The notes: generated from the sequence alone by a model not told the origin. A stretch of 64,000 nt of DNA from Pseudomonas sp. GM50 (GCF_000282375.1 NZ_AKJK01000005.1:1-64000), one strand, 5' to 3'. Shown: positions 19,143 to 30,067, counted from the first letter of the stretch. Numbers and translations: made by a program.

Positions 19143-19309
19143 GCGTTGGGCGTGGATATCGACACTATGGAGGTAGGTCAGTTTTAAATAATCTATGAAA
19201 CGTTTCAGCAATTAGTCGAAACCGGGGTTTTCTGGCGTTTGTCTGGGCGTATGCTGGGCTGCTTGCAAAGCAGTCGACACCCCATTCAAGACCGACAAGA
19301 GAGGACTCG

Positions 19310-20347
19310 ATGACCTACACCGCTGCCGAAAATCGCTACGATTCCATCCCTTACCGCCGCGTGGGTCGCAGCGGGTTGGTGCTGCCGGCACTGTCCCTGG
19401 GCTTGTGGCACAACTTCGGCGACAGCACGCCGATCGACACCCAGCGTTCGTTGCTGCGCACGGCATTCGATCTGGGCATCAACCATTTCGACCTGGCCAA
19501 CAACTACGGCCCGCCGTATGGCAGCGCCGAGATCAACTTCGGTCGTTTGCTGCGTGAAGACTTCAAGCAGTACCGCGATGAGTTGATCATCTCCAGCAAG
19601 GCTGGTTGGGACATGTGGGCCGGCCCGTACGGTCAGGGCGGTGGTTCACGCAAATACGTACTGGCCAGCCTTGACCAGAGCCTGCAACGCCTGGGCCTCG
19701 ACTACGTAGACATCTTCTATTCCCACCGCTTCGACCCGGACACGCCGCTTGAAGAAACCGCCAGCGCACTGGCCACCGCCGTGCAGCAGGGCAAGGCGCT
19801 GTACATCGGCGTCTCGTCCTATTCCGGGGTGAAAACCCGGGAAATCGCCGGGTTGCTGAAGGAGTGGAAAGTGCCGTTGCTGATTCACCAACCGGCCTAC
19901 AACCTGCTGAATCGCTGGGTGGAAAAGGATCTGCTGGATACCACCGATGAACTTGGTACCGGCGTGATCGCCTTCACGCCATTGGCTCAGGGGCTGTTGA
20001 CCGACAAGTACCTCAATGGCGTACCAGCGGATGCGCGGGTCAATCGTCCGGGCGGTGGTTCGCTGCAGGCGTCTCACCTGTCCGAAGCCAACATCGCCCA
20101 TGTGCGGGCGCTCAATGAAATCGCCAAACGTCGCGGTCAGAGCCTGGCGCAGTTGGCGCTGGCCTGGACCCTGCGCGATCCACGGGTGACCTCTGCGCTG
20201 ATCGGTGCGAGCCGGCCGGAGCAGATTATCGAGAATGTCGGGGCGTTGAAGAATCTGAGTTTTAGCGTGGAAGAACTGGCGGAGATTGACCGGTTTGCCC
20301 AAGAGGGTGGGATCAATTTGTGGGAGAAGCCTTCGACGGCGGAGTAA
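19310..20347 (+). CDS. yghZ: L-glyceraldehyde 3-phosphate reductase / aldo-keto reductase (YghZ-like)
   Basis: 345-residue NADPH-dependent aldo/keto reductase. The TIM-barrel blocks are evident: YRRVGRSGLVLPALSLGLWHNFGD, the catalytic-Tyr strand DLANNYGPPYGSAEINFGRLL, SSKAGWDMWAGPYGQGGGSRKY and DYVDIFYSHRFDPDTPLEET. The Tyr-Gly-Pro-Pro-Tyr-Gly-Ser run and the Trp-rich loop match YghZ. The family detoxifies L-glyceraldehyde 3-phosphate and methylglyoxal. Stands alone between hicAB and the tau operon. Confidence 0.88.
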   Translation: MTYTAAENRYDSIPYRRVGRSGLVLPALSLGLWHNFGDSTPIDTQRSLLRTAFDLGINHFDLANNYGPPYGSAEINFGRLLREDFKQYRDELIISSKAGWDMWAGPYGQGGGSRKYVLASLDQSLQRLGLDYVDIFYSHRFDPDTPLEETASALATAVQQGKALYIGVSSYSGVKTREIAGLLKEWKVPLLIHQPAYNLLNRWVEKDLLDTTDELGTGVIAFTPLAQGLLTDKYLNGVPADARVNRPGGGSLQASHLSEANIAHVRALNEIAKRRGQSLAQLALAWTLRDPRVTSALIGASRPEQIIENVGALKNLSFSVEELAEIDRFAQEGGINLWEKPSTAE

Positions 20348-20353
20348 GTGTTC

Positions 20354-20374
20354 GGCGCCGGTTTTTCCGGCGCC
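20354..20374 (+). terminator. Terminator-like hairpin after the aldo/keto reductase gene
   Basis: GGCGCCGG, loop TTTTT, CCGGCGCC: a perfect 8-bp G+C stem seven bases after the stop. No long T-tract follows (TGTTCC), so termination efficiency is uncertain. Confidence 0.5.
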
Positions 20375-20384
20375 TGTTCCGGCC

Positions 20385-20472
20385 TTTTCGCGAGCAAGCC
20401 CGCTCCCACAGTTGACCGCATTTTCAGCAATGACTCGGGATAATGTGGGAGCGGGCTTGCTCGCGAAGAGGC
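20385..20472. repeat. REP-like inverted pair, family B
   Basis: TTCGCGAGCAAGCCCGCTCC and GGAGCGGGCTTGCTCGCGAA face each other, between the convergent aldo/keto reductase and tauD genes. Confidence 0.87.
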
Positions 20473-20500
20473 CCTCAAAGTCGATAAAGAACTCCGTGGT

Positions 20501-21343
20501 TCACCGGAAAAACGGCACATCCCCCAACACCGTCGCCCGCTGCATCACCCGCCGCGCCGGGTGGTAATCATCCACCGCGTAATGCTGGGTCACGCGGTTG
20601 TCCCAGAACGCGATGTCGTCTTTCTGCCAGCGCCAGCGGATGGTGAAATCCGGCCGTGTGGCGTGGGCGAACAAGAATTTCAGAATCACTTCGCTTTCCG
20701 TCTCAGACAGCTCATTGATCTTCGACGTGAACCCTTCATTGACGAACAAAGACCGGCGCCCGCTCACCGGGTGCGTGCGAATCACCGGGTGCGATAACGG
20801 CGGGTTCTTGCGCCGGGCTTCTTCCCACTGGGCCAGGGCCTGCGGTGTATTGCCATAGCGTTCCAGCGGGAACGAACGGGTGAAGTCGTGAGTAGCGGTC
20901 AGCCCTTCTAGCAAGGTTTTCATCGGTGCGGACAGCGCTTCATACGCCGCAATACCGCTGGCCCATAGTGTGTCGCCGCCAAATTCCGGCAGCAGTTTGG
21001 CGCTGAGCACCGCGCCCATGGCCGGGGTCGGCAGGAAGGTCACGTCGGTGTGCCAGATTGCGTTGTCCCTCACGTCGGTGACGGCGGTGTCGAGGATCAG
21101 TACTTCGGGTTGTTCCGGCACGTTCGGGTAGATCGGGTGGATGTGCAGGTCGCCGAAATAGGCGGCGAATCGCGCTTGTTGTTGCGGCTCGATCGGCTGG
21201 TCGCGGAAGAACAGCACTTGATGCTTGAGCAGCGCCTGCTCGATGGCGTCGCGTTGTTCCACGTTCAGCGGCTGGCTGATGTCGAGGCCGCTGATTTGCG
21301 CACCGAGTGCCGAGCTTAAAGGGACAATAGTCAGGCCGCTCAT
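20501..21343 (-). CDS. tauD: Taurine dioxygenase
   Basis: Fe(II)/2-oxoglutarate-dependent enzyme that hydroxylates taurine to release sulfite and aminoacetaldehyde. 280 aa; the start at 21343 ([21 protein letters not shown]) matches the family N-terminus. The iron facial triad is visible as H-x-D in [10 protein letters not shown] and a distal His in [14 protein letters not shown], with the 2-oxoglutarate arginine in the following RRVMQRATV. Last gene of tauABCD, separated from tauC by a REP pair. Confidence 0.93.
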   Translation of the reverse strand: MSGLTIVPLSSALGAQISGLDISQPLNVEQRDAIEQALLKHQVLFFRDQPIEPQQQARFAAYFGDLHIHPIYPNVPEQPEVLILDTAVTDVRDNAIWHTDVTFLPTPAMGAVLSAKLLPEFGGDTLWASGIAAYEALSAPMKTLLEGLTATHDFTRSFPLERYGNTPQALAQWEEARRKNPPLSHPVIRTHPVSGRRSLFVNEGFTSKINELSETESEVILKFLFAHATRPDFTIRWRWQKDDIAFWDNRVTQHYAVDDYHPARRVMQRATVLGDVPFFR

Positions 21344-21378
21344 GGTATTTCTCTTCGAATTCGGGGTATCGAGCTTTT

Positions 21379-21460
21379 GTGGGAGCGGGCTTGCTCGCGA
21401 AAGCGGTCTAGCATTCAACATCTAAGTTGACTGACACGGCCTCTTCGCGAGCAAGCCCAC
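21379..21460. repeat. REP-like inverted pair, family B, inside the tau operon
   Basis: GTGGGAGCGGGCTTGCTCGC and the partner GCGAGCAAGCCCAC lie in the 126-bp gap between tauC and tauD. The right copy is truncated. A transcript of tauABCD would carry this stem. Confidence 0.8.
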
Positions 21461-21469
21461 AATGAATAT

Positions 21470-22318
21470 TCAGTGAGCCTGACCGTGCCACGGCACCAGT
21501 TTGCGTTGCAGCGCACGCAGGCCCATTTCCATAGCGAAGGCGATCAGCGCGATGACCAGGATCCCCAGCACCACCACATCGGTGACCAGGAATTGCGCGG
21601 CCGATTGCACCATAAAGCCCAGACCACTGGTGGCGGCGATCAACTCGGCGGCCACCAACGTTGACCAACCCACACCCAAACCAATCCGCACGCCGGTCAA
21701 AATGTCCGGCAAGGCACTGGGCAGAATCACATGCCGAATCAACTGCGCCCGAGTCGCGCCCAGCGACTGCGCGGCGCGCAATTTCGCCGGGTCGACGGTG
21801 CGTACGCCAGTGGCGGTGGCGATCGCGATCGGGGCGAAGATCGCCAGGTAGATCAACAAGACTTTCGACAACTCACCGATGCCGCACCAGATCACGATCA
21901 AGGGCAGATAAGCCAGCGGCGGAATCGGGCGATAGAACTCGATCAGTGGATCAAGAATGCCGCGAGCGATGCGGTTGTGGCCGATGGCGATGCCCACCGG
22001 AACGGCGGTCAGCACCGCGAAGCCCAGGCCCAGGCCAATACGGCCAAGGCTCGCGCCCAAATGCTGCCACAAGGTCGAATCCATGTAGCCGGTGGTCACC
22101 AGCAGCCAGCCTTTTTGCAGCACGGCGGACGGCGGCGGCAGGAACAGCGGTTCGATCAAACCTGTGGCCGTGACGGCCCACCAAATGGCAACGAGAGCGA
22201 CCAGTGTCAGCATGCTGATCCAGCGCGTGTTCAAACTGCGACGCAGCGGGATTACCGCCGAGCTCTTCACCTTTGAGCCCGGTTTCACCGTCGCGGCGGG
22301 AATTTCATAGGTGCTCAT
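21470..22318 (-). CDS. tauC: Taurine ABC transporter permease
   Basis: 282-residue inner-membrane permease of the SsuC/TauC type. Six hydrophobic segments and the coupling loop [48 protein letters not shown] are present. The start overlaps the tauB stop by 4 nt. It forms the channel for taurine uptake with TauB and TauA. Confidence 0.92.
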   Translation of the reverse strand: MSTYEIPAATVKPGSKVKSSAVIPLRRSLNTRWISMLTLVALVAIWWAVTATGLIEPLFLPPPSAVLQKGWLLVTTGYMDSTLWQHLGASLGRIGLGLGFAVLTAVPVGIAIGHNRIARGILDPLIEFYRPIPPLAYLPLIVIWCGIGELSKVLLIYLAIFAPIAIATATGVRTVDPAKLRAAQSLGATRAQLIRHVILPSALPDILTGVRIGLGVGWSTLVAAELIAATSGLGFMVQSAAQFLVTDVVVLGILVIALIAFAMEMGLRALQRKLVPWHGQAH

Positions 22319-23109
22319 GCGCGCTCCTGCCGCTGGACGGCACTGCGTTGGGAGAACACTTTGGCGAGCACGTGTTCGCGGGTTTCGATAAAGCGCGGGT
22401 CGGATTTGATCGCCCGCGCCGATTCGCCGGCGGCGTAACGCTGACCGAAATCCAGGCTCAGACGCTCGACGATTTGCCCGGGGTTGGGCGCCAGCAGAAT
22501 CAGATCCGTGGCGAGGAACACCGCTTCTTCAATGTCGTGGGTAATCAGGAACACCGGTTTGGCGGTGCGTTGCCAGACTTGCAGCAACAGCTCTTGCATC
22601 TGTTCGCGGGTGAAGGCGTCGAGGGCGCCGAAGGGTTCGTCCATCAGCAAAACCCGAGGGTCTGCTGCGAGGGCGCGAGCGAGGCCGACACGTTGTTTCT
22701 GCCCGCCCGAGAGCTGCCAGATTCGGCGATTTTCGAAACCGGAGAGGTCCACCAGCGCGAGCATTTCCCGGGCACGGATTTCGCGTTTGTCCCGGGCGAC
22801 GCCAGCCAGTTCCAGACCGAAGCCGACGTTGGCCAGCACATCCTGCCAAGGCAGCAGGGCGTCGTCCTGGAACACCACGCCGCGCTCGGCGCTCGGGCCT
22901 TTGACTGGCACGCCGTCAAGGGTGATGCGCCCGGCACTGGGTTCGACGAAACCGGCAATCAGGTTCAACAGCGAGGTCTTGCCACTGCCGGACGGGCCGA
23001 GGGCGACCAGCAACTGCCGGGGCCCAAGGCTCAGGGAAATATCCGCCAGCACAGGTTCCGCTGCGCCGGGGTACTGTGCGCAGATACGCTCCAGCTGTAG
23101 CAAAGCCAT
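22315..23109 (-). CDS. tauB: Taurine ABC transporter ATP-binding protein
   Basis: 264-residue ATPase. Walker A (GPSGSGKTS), signature ([15 protein letters not shown]), Walker B ([12 protein letters not shown]) and switch His (ITHDIEEAV) are intact. The ATG at 23109 ([15 protein letters not shown]) gives the family length; upstream in-frame codons run into low-complexity antisense sequence. It is 16 bp after tauA and overlaps tauC. Confidence 0.92.
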   Translation of the reverse strand: MALLQLERICAQYPGAAEPVLADISLSLGPRQLLVALGPSGSGKTSLLNLIAGFVEPSAGRITLDGVPVKGPSAERGVVFQDDALLPWQDVLANVGFGLELAGVARDKREIRAREMLALVDLSGFENRRIWQLSGGQKQRVGLARALAADPRVLLMDEPFGALDAFTREQMQELLLQVWQRTAKPVFLITHDIEEAVFLATDLILLAPNPGQIVERLSLDFGQRYAAGESARAIKSDPRFIETREHVLAKVFSQRSAVQRQERA

Positions 23110-23125
23110 CGCGGTTAACTCCCGA

Positions 23126-24103
23126 TCAATTGGTGATGTATTTGGCGCTGACGTACGGCGCGTAGTCCGGCAGCACGGCCTCGACCTTGCCCTGTTCCTT
23201 GAGGAACACTGCTGTGTCGGTGATGGCCTTGGTGGTCGGCGCGCCGAGGGTGAGCACCTGATCAGCCGCGAGTGGGAAGACGTTGCCTTGCAGCAGCAAT
23301 GGAATGTCGCTGGCCTTGGCACCGGAGAGCTTCACCAGTTTGTCGACATTGCTTTGGTTGGCGAGCCAGGCTTTCGGGTCTTTGCGGTAGTCTGCATAGG
23401 CATCGAGGGTCACTTTGGCGAACGCGGTGACGATTTCCGGGTGCTTCTCGGCGAAATCCTTACGCACGATCCAGGCATCGAAAGTCGGTGCGCCGAACTT
23501 GGCCAGTTCGCCCGAGGTGATCAGCACTTTGCCGTTTTCCTTGGCCACACCGAGGGCCGGGTCCCACACGTAGGTGGCGTCGATATCACCGCGTTTCCAT
23601 GCCGCGATGATCGCTGGCGGTGCGAGGTTGAGCACGGTGACTTTCGACGGGTCGATGTTCCAGTGTTTCAGCGCGGCCAGCAGGCTGTAGTGGCCGGTGG
23701 AAACGAACGGTACGGCGATTTTCTTGCCGATCAGGTCTTGCGGAGTCTTGATCCCGGAACCGTCGCGCGCAACCAGCGCTTCGGCGGCGCCGATCTGGGT
23801 GGCGATGAGGAAAGTTTCCACCGGGACTTTGCGGGTGATTGCTGCCGTCAGGGGGCTGGAGCCGAGGTAGCCGATTTGCACATCGCCGGAAGCGATGGCG
23901 GCAATGATGTCGGCGCCGTTATCGAATTTGCGCCAGTCGATGTTGGCTTTGGTGGCTTTTTCGTAGGTGCCGTCGGCTTGGGCGACTTTGGCCGGGTCAA
24001 CGGTGGTCTGGTAGGCGACGGTCACATCTGCCGCCTGAGCCAGGACACTCGCCGACGCCAGGAACGCGGCGGCCAGAAGGCGAAGAGGGGAAGTCAGTTT
24101 CAT
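23126..24103 (-). CDS. tauA: Taurine-binding periplasmic protein
   Basis: 325-residue binding protein with signal peptide ([21 protein letters not shown]). The mature start [65 protein letters not shown] is characteristic of TauA. First gene of tauABCD, which lets the cell use taurine as sulfur source. Upstream lies an AT-rich promoter with a motif shared with the sfnB operon. Confidence 0.93.
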   Translation of the reverse strand: MKLTSPLRLLAAAFLASASVLAQAADVTVAYQTTVDPAKVAQADGTYEKATKANIDWRKFDNGADIIAAIASGDVQIGYLGSSPLTAAITRKVPVETFLIATQIGAAEALVARDGSGIKTPQDLIGKKIAVPFVSTGHYSLLAALKHWNIDPSKVTVLNLAPPAIIAAWKRGDIDATYVWDPALGVAKENGKVLITSGELAKFGAPTFDAWIVRKDFAEKHPEIVTAFAKVTLDAYADYRKDPKAWLANQSNVDKLVKLSGAKASDIPLLLQGNVFPLAADQVLTLGAPTTKAITDTAVFLKEQGKVEAVLPDYAPYVSAKYITN

Positions 24104-24174
24104 CGGGAAGCTCCTTGTCAGGCGACCGAGAGTCGGCGTGAAAAGGAGACTAAATGATATAAGAATCCGAAAAT

Positions 24175-24191
24175 AAATAACTTTTTCGAAT
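24175..24191 (-). promoter_or_regulatory. Candidate sulfur-starvation operator upstream of tauABCD
   Basis: Plus-strand AAATAACTTTTTCGAAT, about 70 bp upstream of tauA, matches 14 of 17 positions of the site at 6743-6759 ahead of sfnB. It sits in an AT-rich block. A CysB-type activator site is the likely meaning, by inference. Confidence 0.42.
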
Positions 24192-24235
24192 TACCTTATG
24201 AGCGGAAAATTCTAAGGGAGACCGTGGTGTGGCCT

Positions 24236-24324
24236 TTGCGGGCAAGCCTCGCTCCTACAGGTTTTATATGTGCCGCATGATTTGGCACGGCACATACTTG
24301 TAGGAGCGAGGCTTGCCCGCGAAA
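24236..24324. repeat. REP-like inverted pair, family A
   Basis: TTGCGGGCAAGCCTCGCTCC and GGAGCGAGGCTTGCCCGCGA face each other; between them is a second small dyad, TGTGCCG...CGGCACA. Confidence 0.87.
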
Positions 24325-24346
24325 AGGTCCGAAGGACCTTCAGAGA

Positions 24347-25945
24347 TTAGTTGCTGATCGCCAGAATACTCGCCTGATACGACCCGACAAACACATCGAA
24401 ATCGCCGACTTCGTTCTGCTCCAGCTCAATCTGCTCGGCCAGCGACGAACGCGCCCGGTCTTCAAATTTCGCCTGATCTTCGCTTGAAAGCGGCTCGCTA
24501 CGGAAAAATTCCGCATGCACCTGACTCTGACGCAAGGAGAACTGAGCAAAGCTTTCCTTGTGCTCGGCCATCGCCGCCAACACCTGGGCCGATGGCGTCA
24601 GGGACGAGTCCTTGACCTTGGCCAGTTGTGCGTCCAGTGCCTTGCTGTGGGCATCGCCGCCGTGGCTTTGATCCAGCAACGCCGCCAGTGGCGCAATCTT
24701 TTCCAGCAATTCGCCGGCCCATTCCTTGAGGTCTACCGGGAGCCCGTCGCGTTGCAATTGCAGGCCCGGACGACGACCTTCCTTGACCACGCTGAGGAAG
24801 TTCGAGGTTGCGTTGCCGCAGCTGGTACTGGTCAGCAGCGGGCTGTCGTTCAGCGCGCAGTACAGCAGGAACGCATCGAGGAAACGCGACTCGGTGAGGT
24901 CGATGCCCATCGGCAGGAACGGGTTGATGTCCAGGCAACGCACTTCGACGTACTGAATGCCGCGGGCCACCAGCGCCTGGATCGGCCGTTCGCCGGTGTA
25001 GGTCACGCGTTTCGGACGGATGTTGGAGTAGTACTCGTTTTCGATCTGCAGGATGTTGGTGTTGAGCTGAACCCACTCACCGTCCTGGTGCGTACCGATC
25101 TCGACGTACGACGGGTAAGGCGTGGCCACCGCTTTGCGCAGGCTGTCGGTGTAGCTGGTCAGATCGTTGTAGCACGGCGTCAGACCGGCCTGGGCGTTAC
25201 TCTGGTAACCCAGGTCACTCATGCGCAGGCTGGTGGCGTATGGCAGGTACAACGTGTCCGGATCCAGCTGTTCCAGCTGATGCGAGCGACCGCGCAGGAA
25301 ACCGGCGTCCAGCGCAGGCGAGGCGCCGAACAGGTACATCAGCAGCCAGCTGTAGCGACGGAAGTTGCGGATCAGCGCGATGTAGGCCGACGACTGATAG
25401 TCGCGATCGGTGCCGACAAAGCCTTCGGCTTCTTTAAGCAGCGGCCAGAGCTTTTCCGGCAGGGAAAAGTTGTAGTGGATCCCGGCGATGCACTGCATGG
25501 TCTTGCCGTAACGCAGAGCCAGGCCCTTGCGATAGACGTACTTGAGCTGACCGATGTTGGAGGTGCCGTAATAAGCGATCGGGATGTCTTCCTCGGCCGG
25601 CAACGGGCACGGCATCGAAGGGCTCCACAGGTACTCGTTGCCGAGCTTGCTGTAGGCAAACCGGTGAATCTTGTCCAGGCTCGCCAGGGTATCCGCCGGG
25701 TCTGGCAGGGCCGGCGTGATGAACTCCAGCAGCGACTCGGAATAGTCGGTGGTGATTTGTTCGTTGGTCAGCGCGGAACCCAATTCTTCCGGGTGCGGCG
25801 TTTGCGCCAGGCGCCCTTCGCCCGTCACGCGCAGGCATTCACGTTCGATGCCGTGAAGGCACTGTTCGAGCAGAGAGAGGTTAGCGCGCTCGCCGAGCAG
25901 AGCCAGGCGGCGGTTGAGAAGTTCGCTCAAGTTGGATTCCTTCAC
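24347..25945 (-). CDS. gshA: Glutamate-cysteine ligase
   Basis: First enzyme of glutathione synthesis, joining glutamate and cysteine with ATP. 532 aa, the size of the proteobacterial GshA family. Recognisable blocks are [30 protein letters not shown], the [13 protein letters not shown] metal-site region, [12 protein letters not shown] and [23 protein letters not shown] sequence. The start codon is GTG with only a weak upstream purine run. The end lies just beyond a REP pair. It uses the cysteine supplied by the preceding sulfur block. Confidence 0.94.
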   Translation of the reverse strand: MKESNLSELLNRRLALLGERANLSLLEQCLHGIERECLRVTGEGRLAQTPHPEELGSALTNEQITTDYSESLLEFITPALPDPADTLASLDKIHRFAYSKLGNEYLWSPSMPCPLPAEEDIPIAYYGTSNIGQLKYVYRKGLALRYGKTMQCIAGIHYNFSLPEKLWPLLKEAEGFVGTDRDYQSSAYIALIRNFRRYSWLLMYLFGASPALDAGFLRGRSHQLEQLDPDTLYLPYATSLRMSDLGYQSNAQAGLTPCYNDLTSYTDSLRKAVATPYPSYVEIGTHQDGEWVQLNTNILQIENEYYSNIRPKRVTYTGERPIQALVARGIQYVEVRCLDINPFLPMGIDLTESRFLDAFLLYCALNDSPLLTSTSCGNATSNFLSVVKEGRRPGLQLQRDGLPVDLKEWAGELLEKIAPLAALLDQSHGGDAHSKALDAQLAKVKDSSLTPSAQVLAAMAEHKESFAQFSLRQSQVHAEFFRSEPLSSEDQAKFEDRARSSLAEQIELEQNEVGDFDVFVGSYQASILAISN

Positions 25946-26086
25946 GCGTCAGTCGCCCCAATATGGGGGTGGGCAAGACGGTCTACAAGGGTGAAGTTAA
26001 AACTGGCGTTTTCGCCTGGTTTTTTCGAGCCGCACAGGCCTAATGCCGGTCAGTCAGGAATTGCACAATCCCTGTGGGAGCGACCT

Positions 26087-26198
26087 GTGGCGAGGGGGCT
26101 TGCCCCCGTTGGGCTGCGAAGCGGCCCCAAAATCTCTGAGTTTCCAAAATCTTGTGAGTGCTACGCACTCAAACGGGGGCAAGCCCCCTCGCCACAGG
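26087..26198. repeat. Long intergenic palindrome, family C
   Basis: TGTGGCGAGGGGGCTTGCCC and GGGCAAGCCCCCTCGCCACA bound a 110-bp element between gshA and the thioesterase gene. It accounts for most of the 300-bp gap; the remainder shows nothing recognisable. Confidence 0.87.
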
Positions 26199-26248
26199 GT
26201 TCCACAGGTTGCATTGCGCAGAAATTAACTCAAATTGATGAAGAGTAT

Positions 26249-26632
26249 CTACAGGACAGCGAACGTGCCTTGTGCTTTTGCGACGAGTTTGTCGCCTTGC
26301 ATCACGTCGGCTTCGACCACCAGCGTGCGGCGGCCCGGGTGGATCACCCGTGCCGTGCACATCACTTCACCGTCGGCGACGGCGCGGATGTAGTTGATCT
26401 TGCACTCGATGGTCGCGCTCTGCTGGTCAAAGCCGTGGGTGCTGGAACAAGCCAGCCCCATGGCAATGTCGACCAGACTGAACAAGGCGCCGCCGTGCAG
26501 TTTGCCGCCGCGATTGCGCAGTTCTGGCGCAAGCCCCAGGGCGACTTGCGCCACCCCGGTTTCCAGACTGTGCAAGCGACACCCCAGCAGCTTGAAAAAC
26601 GCGCTTTCGGTCAAGCCGGCCGGGATCTCCAT
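26249..26632 (-). CDS. PaaI/YbgC-like hotdog thioesterase
   Basis: 127-residue hotdog-fold acyl-CoA thioesterase. The family core NRGGKLHGGALFSLVDIAMGLACSSTHGF is present, with the helix carrying the catalytic acidic residue (Asp in SLVD), then CKINYIRAV and CTARVIHPGRRTLVVEADV. Its ATG overlaps the tex stop (ATGA), so it is translated with tex. Natural substrate unknown. Confidence 0.85.
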   Translation of the reverse strand: MEIPAGLTESAFFKLLGCRLHSLETGVAQVALGLAPELRNRGGKLHGGALFSLVDIAMGLACSSTHGFDQQSATIECKINYIRAVADGEVMCTARVIHPGRRTLVVEADVMQGDKLVAKAQGTFAVL

Positions 26633-28956
26633 CAGCGTTTTTTCAACTGTTTGGCGTTAGCGAACAGCGAGGCCATGGCGTTGTTGGCCGGGGCTGCTGC
26701 CGTGGTTTCCTTGCGCGGAGCGGTGTTCTGGGATTGGCGTGGTGCCGATCCCGGACGCGCACCACGGGCACCGTCGATCTTCTCGCCCGGGGTATCGCTC
26801 ATGCGCATCGACAGGCCAACGCGTTTGCGCGGGATGTCGACTTCCATGACCTTCACCTTGACCACATCACCGGCCTTCACCGCTTCGCGCGGATCCTTGA
26901 TGAACTTCTCCGACAGCGCGGAGATGTGTACCAAACCGTCCTGATGCACGCCGATGTCGACGAAGGCGCCGAAATTGGTCACGTTGGTGACCACGCCTTC
27001 GAGGATCATCCCCAGTTGCAAGTCCTTGAGGTCTTCGACGCCTTCCTGGAACTCGGCGGTCTTGAACTCGGGACGCGGGTCGCGACCGGGTTTTTCCAGC
27101 TCTTGCAGGATGTCGGTGACCGTCGGCAGACCGAACGTTTCGTCGGTGTACTTCTTCGGATCGAGACGCTTGAGGAAGCTCGCGTCACCGATCAGCGAGC
27201 GAATGTCGCGATCGGTTTCAGCGGCAATGCGCTGTACCAGCGGGTAGGCTTCCGGGTGGACCGCGGACGAATCCAGCGGGTTGTCACCGTTCATTACACG
27301 CAGGAAGCCTGCGGCCTGTTCAAAGGTTTTTTCACCCAGACGCGCGACTTTCTTCAACGCTGCACGGGTTTTGAAGGCGCCGTGCTCGTCGCGGTGGCTG
27401 ACGATGTTTTGCGCCAGGGTCGCGTTGAGGCCGGAGATACGCGCCAGCAGCGCCACGGAGGCCGTATTGACGTCGACGCCCACGGCGTTCACGCAGTCCT
27501 CGACCACCGCGTCCAGGCCGCGCGCCAGTTTCAGCTGCGACACGTCGTGCTGGTACTGGCCGACGCCGATGGATTTCGGATCGATCTTCACCAGCTCAGC
27601 CAGCGGATCCTGCAAGCGACGGGCAATCGACACTGCGCCACGGATCGATACGTCGAGGTCCGGGAATTCCTTGGAAGCCAGTTCCGACGCCGAGTACACC
27701 GATGCACCAGCCTCGGAGACCATGACTTTGGTCATCTTCATGGCGGGGTATTTTTTGATCAGCTCAGCGGCGAGCTTGTCGGTTTCGCGGCTGGCGGTGC
27801 CGTTGCCGATGGCGATCAGGTCCACCGAATGCTTGGCGCACAGGGCGGCAAGGATCGCGATGGTCTGGTCCCACTTGTTGTGCGGCACGTGCGGGTAAAC
27901 CGTGGCGTGGTCCAGCAGCTTGCCGGTGGCATCGACCACGGCGACCTTGCAGCCGGTGCGCAGGCCCGGGTCGAGACCCAGGGTGGCGCGCGGGCCGGCC
28001 GGGGCCGACAGCAGCAAGTCGTGCAGGTTGTGCGCGAACACGTTGATCGCTTCGGTTTCCGCGCCGTCGCGCAGCTCGCCCAGCAGATCGGTTTCCAGGT
28101 GGGTGTAGAGCTTGACCTTCCAGGTCCAGCGCACCACTTCGCCCAGCCATTTGTCGGCGGCACGGTTCTGGTTGTGGATGCCGAATTGCTGGCCAATCAT
28201 GCCTTCGCACGGGTGCATGGTGCCGGGCAGTTCATCGCCGACTTTCAGTGCAGAACTCAGAATGCCTTCGTTGCGGCCACGGAAAATCGCCAACGCACGG
28301 TGCGAAGGCATGCTTTTCAGCGGTTCGTCGTGTTCGAAGTAGTCGCGGAACTTGGCGCCTTCCTCTTCTTTGCCGGCGATCACGCGGGCACTGAGGGTGG
28401 CTTCCTGCTTGAGGTAGTTGCGCAACTTGTCCAGCAGGCCCGCGTCTTCGGCGAAGCGCTCCATGAGGATGTACTTGGCGCCTTCAAGGGCAGCTTTCAC
28501 ATCGGCCACGCCTTTTTCGGCGTCGATGAAGCGTGCGGCTTCGGCGTCTGGCGTCAGGGTCGGGTCGTTGAACAGGCCGTCGGCAAGCGTACCGAGGCCG
28601 GCTTCCAGGGCGATCTGGCCCTTGGTGCGGCGCTTCTGCTTGTACGGCAGGTACAAGTCTTCGAGACGGGTCTTGGTGTCGGCGAGTTTGATGTCGCGTT
28701 CGAGTTGCGGGGTCAGTTTGCCCTGCTCTTGAATGCTGGCGAGGATGCTGATCCGCCGTTCGTCGAGTTCTCGCAGGTAGCGCAGACGCTCTTCCAGATG
28801 ACGCAACTGGATGTCATCGAGGCTGCCGGTCACTTCTTTCCGGTAGCGGGCGATGAAGGGAACGGTAGACCCTTCATCGAGTAGCGCGACGGCCGCTTCG
28901 ACCTGTTGTGGGCGTACACCGAGTTCCTCGGCGATGCGGCTGTTGATGCTGTCCAT
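26632..28956 (-). CDS. tex: Tex-family RNA-binding transcription accessory protein
   Basis: 774-residue nucleic-acid-binding protein. Tex N-terminal domain ([45 protein letters not shown]), YqgF-like RNase H domain around 330-430 ([23 protein letters not shown]), helix-hairpin-helix region around 490-570 ([15 protein letters not shown]) and an S1 domain near 645-720 ([44 protein letters not shown]). The C-terminal 50 residues are Ala/Arg-rich and disordered. ATG at 28956 is preferred over one five codons upstream. Related to transcription-fidelity and expression control factors. Confidence 0.94.
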   Translation of the reverse strand: MDSINSRIAEELGVRPQQVEAAVALLDEGSTVPFIARYRKEVTGSLDDIQLRHLEERLRYLRELDERRISILASIQEQGKLTPQLERDIKLADTKTRLEDLYLPYKQKRRTKGQIALEAGLGTLADGLFNDPTLTPDAEAARFIDAEKGVADVKAALEGAKYILMERFAEDAGLLDKLRNYLKQEATLSARVIAGKEEEGAKFRDYFEHDEPLKSMPSHRALAIFRGRNEGILSSALKVGDELPGTMHPCEGMIGQQFGIHNQNRAADKWLGEVVRWTWKVKLYTHLETDLLGELRDGAETEAINVFAHNLHDLLLSAPAGPRATLGLDPGLRTGCKVAVVDATGKLLDHATVYPHVPHNKWDQTIAILAALCAKHSVDLIAIGNGTASRETDKLAAELIKKYPAMKMTKVMVSEAGASVYSASELASKEFPDLDVSIRGAVSIARRLQDPLAELVKIDPKSIGVGQYQHDVSQLKLARGLDAVVEDCVNAVGVDVNTASVALLARISGLNATLAQNIVSHRDEHGAFKTRAALKKVARLGEKTFEQAAGFLRVMNGDNPLDSSAVHPEAYPLVQRIAAETDRDIRSLIGDASFLKRLDPKKYTDETFGLPTVTDILQELEKPGRDPRPEFKTAEFQEGVEDLKDLQLGMILEGVVTNVTNFGAFVDIGVHQDGLVHISALSEKFIKDPREAVKAGDVVKVKVMEVDIPRKRVGLSMRMSDTPGEKIDGARGARPGSAPRQSQNTAPRKETTAAAPANNAMASLFANAKQLKKR

Positions 28957-29316
28957 AAAACCACCTGACAAATTGTGAAAGCAGGCTCGCAGGCGCAGAG
29001 ATAAAGGCTCGGCGAGTCTGGTTGAGCGGCCTGGCGTGCGCCGCTACCTGAGCCAACAGGCTTCCCGTTGACCCGTGAAATCGAACAATTACTGCCAGCG
29101 CCATGAAAAAAAAGCGGCTGCCTACAGTAACGATCAGACGTTGCCTGACACAAAAGGCCGCGCATTATAACCAGCGTTCTGTCCATTCGGGGGCATCGCG
29201 GGTTGTAGGCACAATGCCCGGTTTTCTGGCGGTGAAGGAAAAATCTGCTAACAATGCACACGGTGCGTATAACGGCAGCTACGCCATAATGCGCGCCGAG
29301 ATCAAAGGAGCATCCA
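28957..29316. other. Divergent promoter region of tex and ompR
   Basis: 360 bp with no convincing gene. It contains a good minus-strand -10 for tex (separate entry) and, near 29300-29316, the ompR ribosome site AAAGGAG. Short open frames here run into tex or ompR in the wrong frame and are not supported. Confidence 0.6.
29164..29169 (-). promoter_or_regulatory. Candidate -10 element for tex
   Basis: The minus strand reads GGTTATAATGCG, containing a consensus TATAAT. No good -35 hexamer is seen 17 bp upstream. If used, the tex leader would be about 200 nt. Confidence 0.4.
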
Positions 29317-30057
29317 ATGAGCAGCACTGCAAACATTGCTGAAGGCGAAAAAATTCTTATTGTTGACGACGATCCTGGGCTGAGCAGCCTGCTGGAGCGT
29401 TTTTTCGTCAGCAAGGGCTACCGTGCCCGCGCCGTACCGAATACCGAACAAATGGACCGCCTGCTGGCGCGTGAGGTGTTCAACCTGGTCGTCCTCGACC
29501 TGATGCTGCCCGGCGAAGACGGCCTGACCGCTTGCCGCCGCCTGCGCACGGCGAACAATCAGATTCCGATCATCATGCTGACCGCCAAGGGCGATGAGCT
29601 TAGCCGCATCAAGGGCCTGGAACTGGGCGCCGACGATTACCTGGCCAAGCCGTTCAACCCGGACGAGCTGATGGCTCGTGTCAAAGCGGTTCTGCGGCGT
29701 CAGGCGGCACCAGTGCCGGGCGCACCGGGCAGCGAAGACGAAAGCGTGACCTTCGGTGACTACGAACTGTCCCTGGCCACCCGCGAACTGAAGCGCGGCG
29801 ACGAAGTGCACATGCTCACCACCGGTGAGTTCGCGGTGCTCAAGGCGTTGGTCATGAACGCGCGTCAGCCACTGACCCGCGACAAGCTGATGAATTTGGC
29901 CCGTGGTCGCGAGTGGGATGCCCTGGAGCGTTCCATCGACGTGCAGATCTCCCGTCTGCGCCGGATGATCGAACCCGATCCATCCAAACCACGCTACATC
30001 CAGACCGTCTGGGGCGTGGGTTACGTGTTCGTTCCGGATGGCGCCGCCACGAAGTGA
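29317..30057 (+). CDS. ompR: Response regulator OmpR (AmgR-like)
   Basis: 246-residue OmpR/PhoB-family regulator. Receiver domain with acidic pocket LIVDDD at 14-19, phosphoacceptor Asp61 (LVVLDLMLPGEDG), Thr in MLTAKG and Lys in YLAKPF; then a winged helix (RQPLTRDKLMNLARGREWDALERSIDVQISRLRRMIEPDPSKPRYIQTVWGVGYVFVP). AAAGGAG lies ten bases ahead of the ATG. Paired with EnvZ downstream. In P. aeruginosa the orthologous pair AmgRS responds to envelope stress and aminoglycosides; the same role is inferred here. Confidence 0.93.
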   Translation: MSSTANIAEGEKILIVDDDPGLSSLLERFFVSKGYRARAVPNTEQMDRLLAREVFNLVVLDLMLPGEDGLTACRRLRTANNQIPIIMLTAKGDELSRIKGLELGADDYLAKPFNPDELMARVKAVLRRQAAPVPGAPGSEDESVTFGDYELSLATRELKRGDEVHMLTTGEFAVLKALVMNARQPLTRDKLMNLARGREWDALERSIDVQISRLRRMIEPDPSKPRYIQTVWGVGYVFVPDGAATK

Positions 30058-30067
30058 TCGGTGATTT

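Noticed and set aside
24515..26944. 809-codon plus-strand open frame
   Set aside because: It is antisense to gshA, the thioesterase gene and part of tex, crosses a repeat, and shows no domain; a G+C-driven shadow.
26734..28884. 716-codon plus-strand open frame
   Set aside because: Entirely antisense to tex, which has clear domains.
29103..29342. 79-codon frame MKKKRLPTVTIRR... between tex and ompR
   Set aside because: It runs into ompR in another frame, lacks a ribosome site and covers the promoter region.
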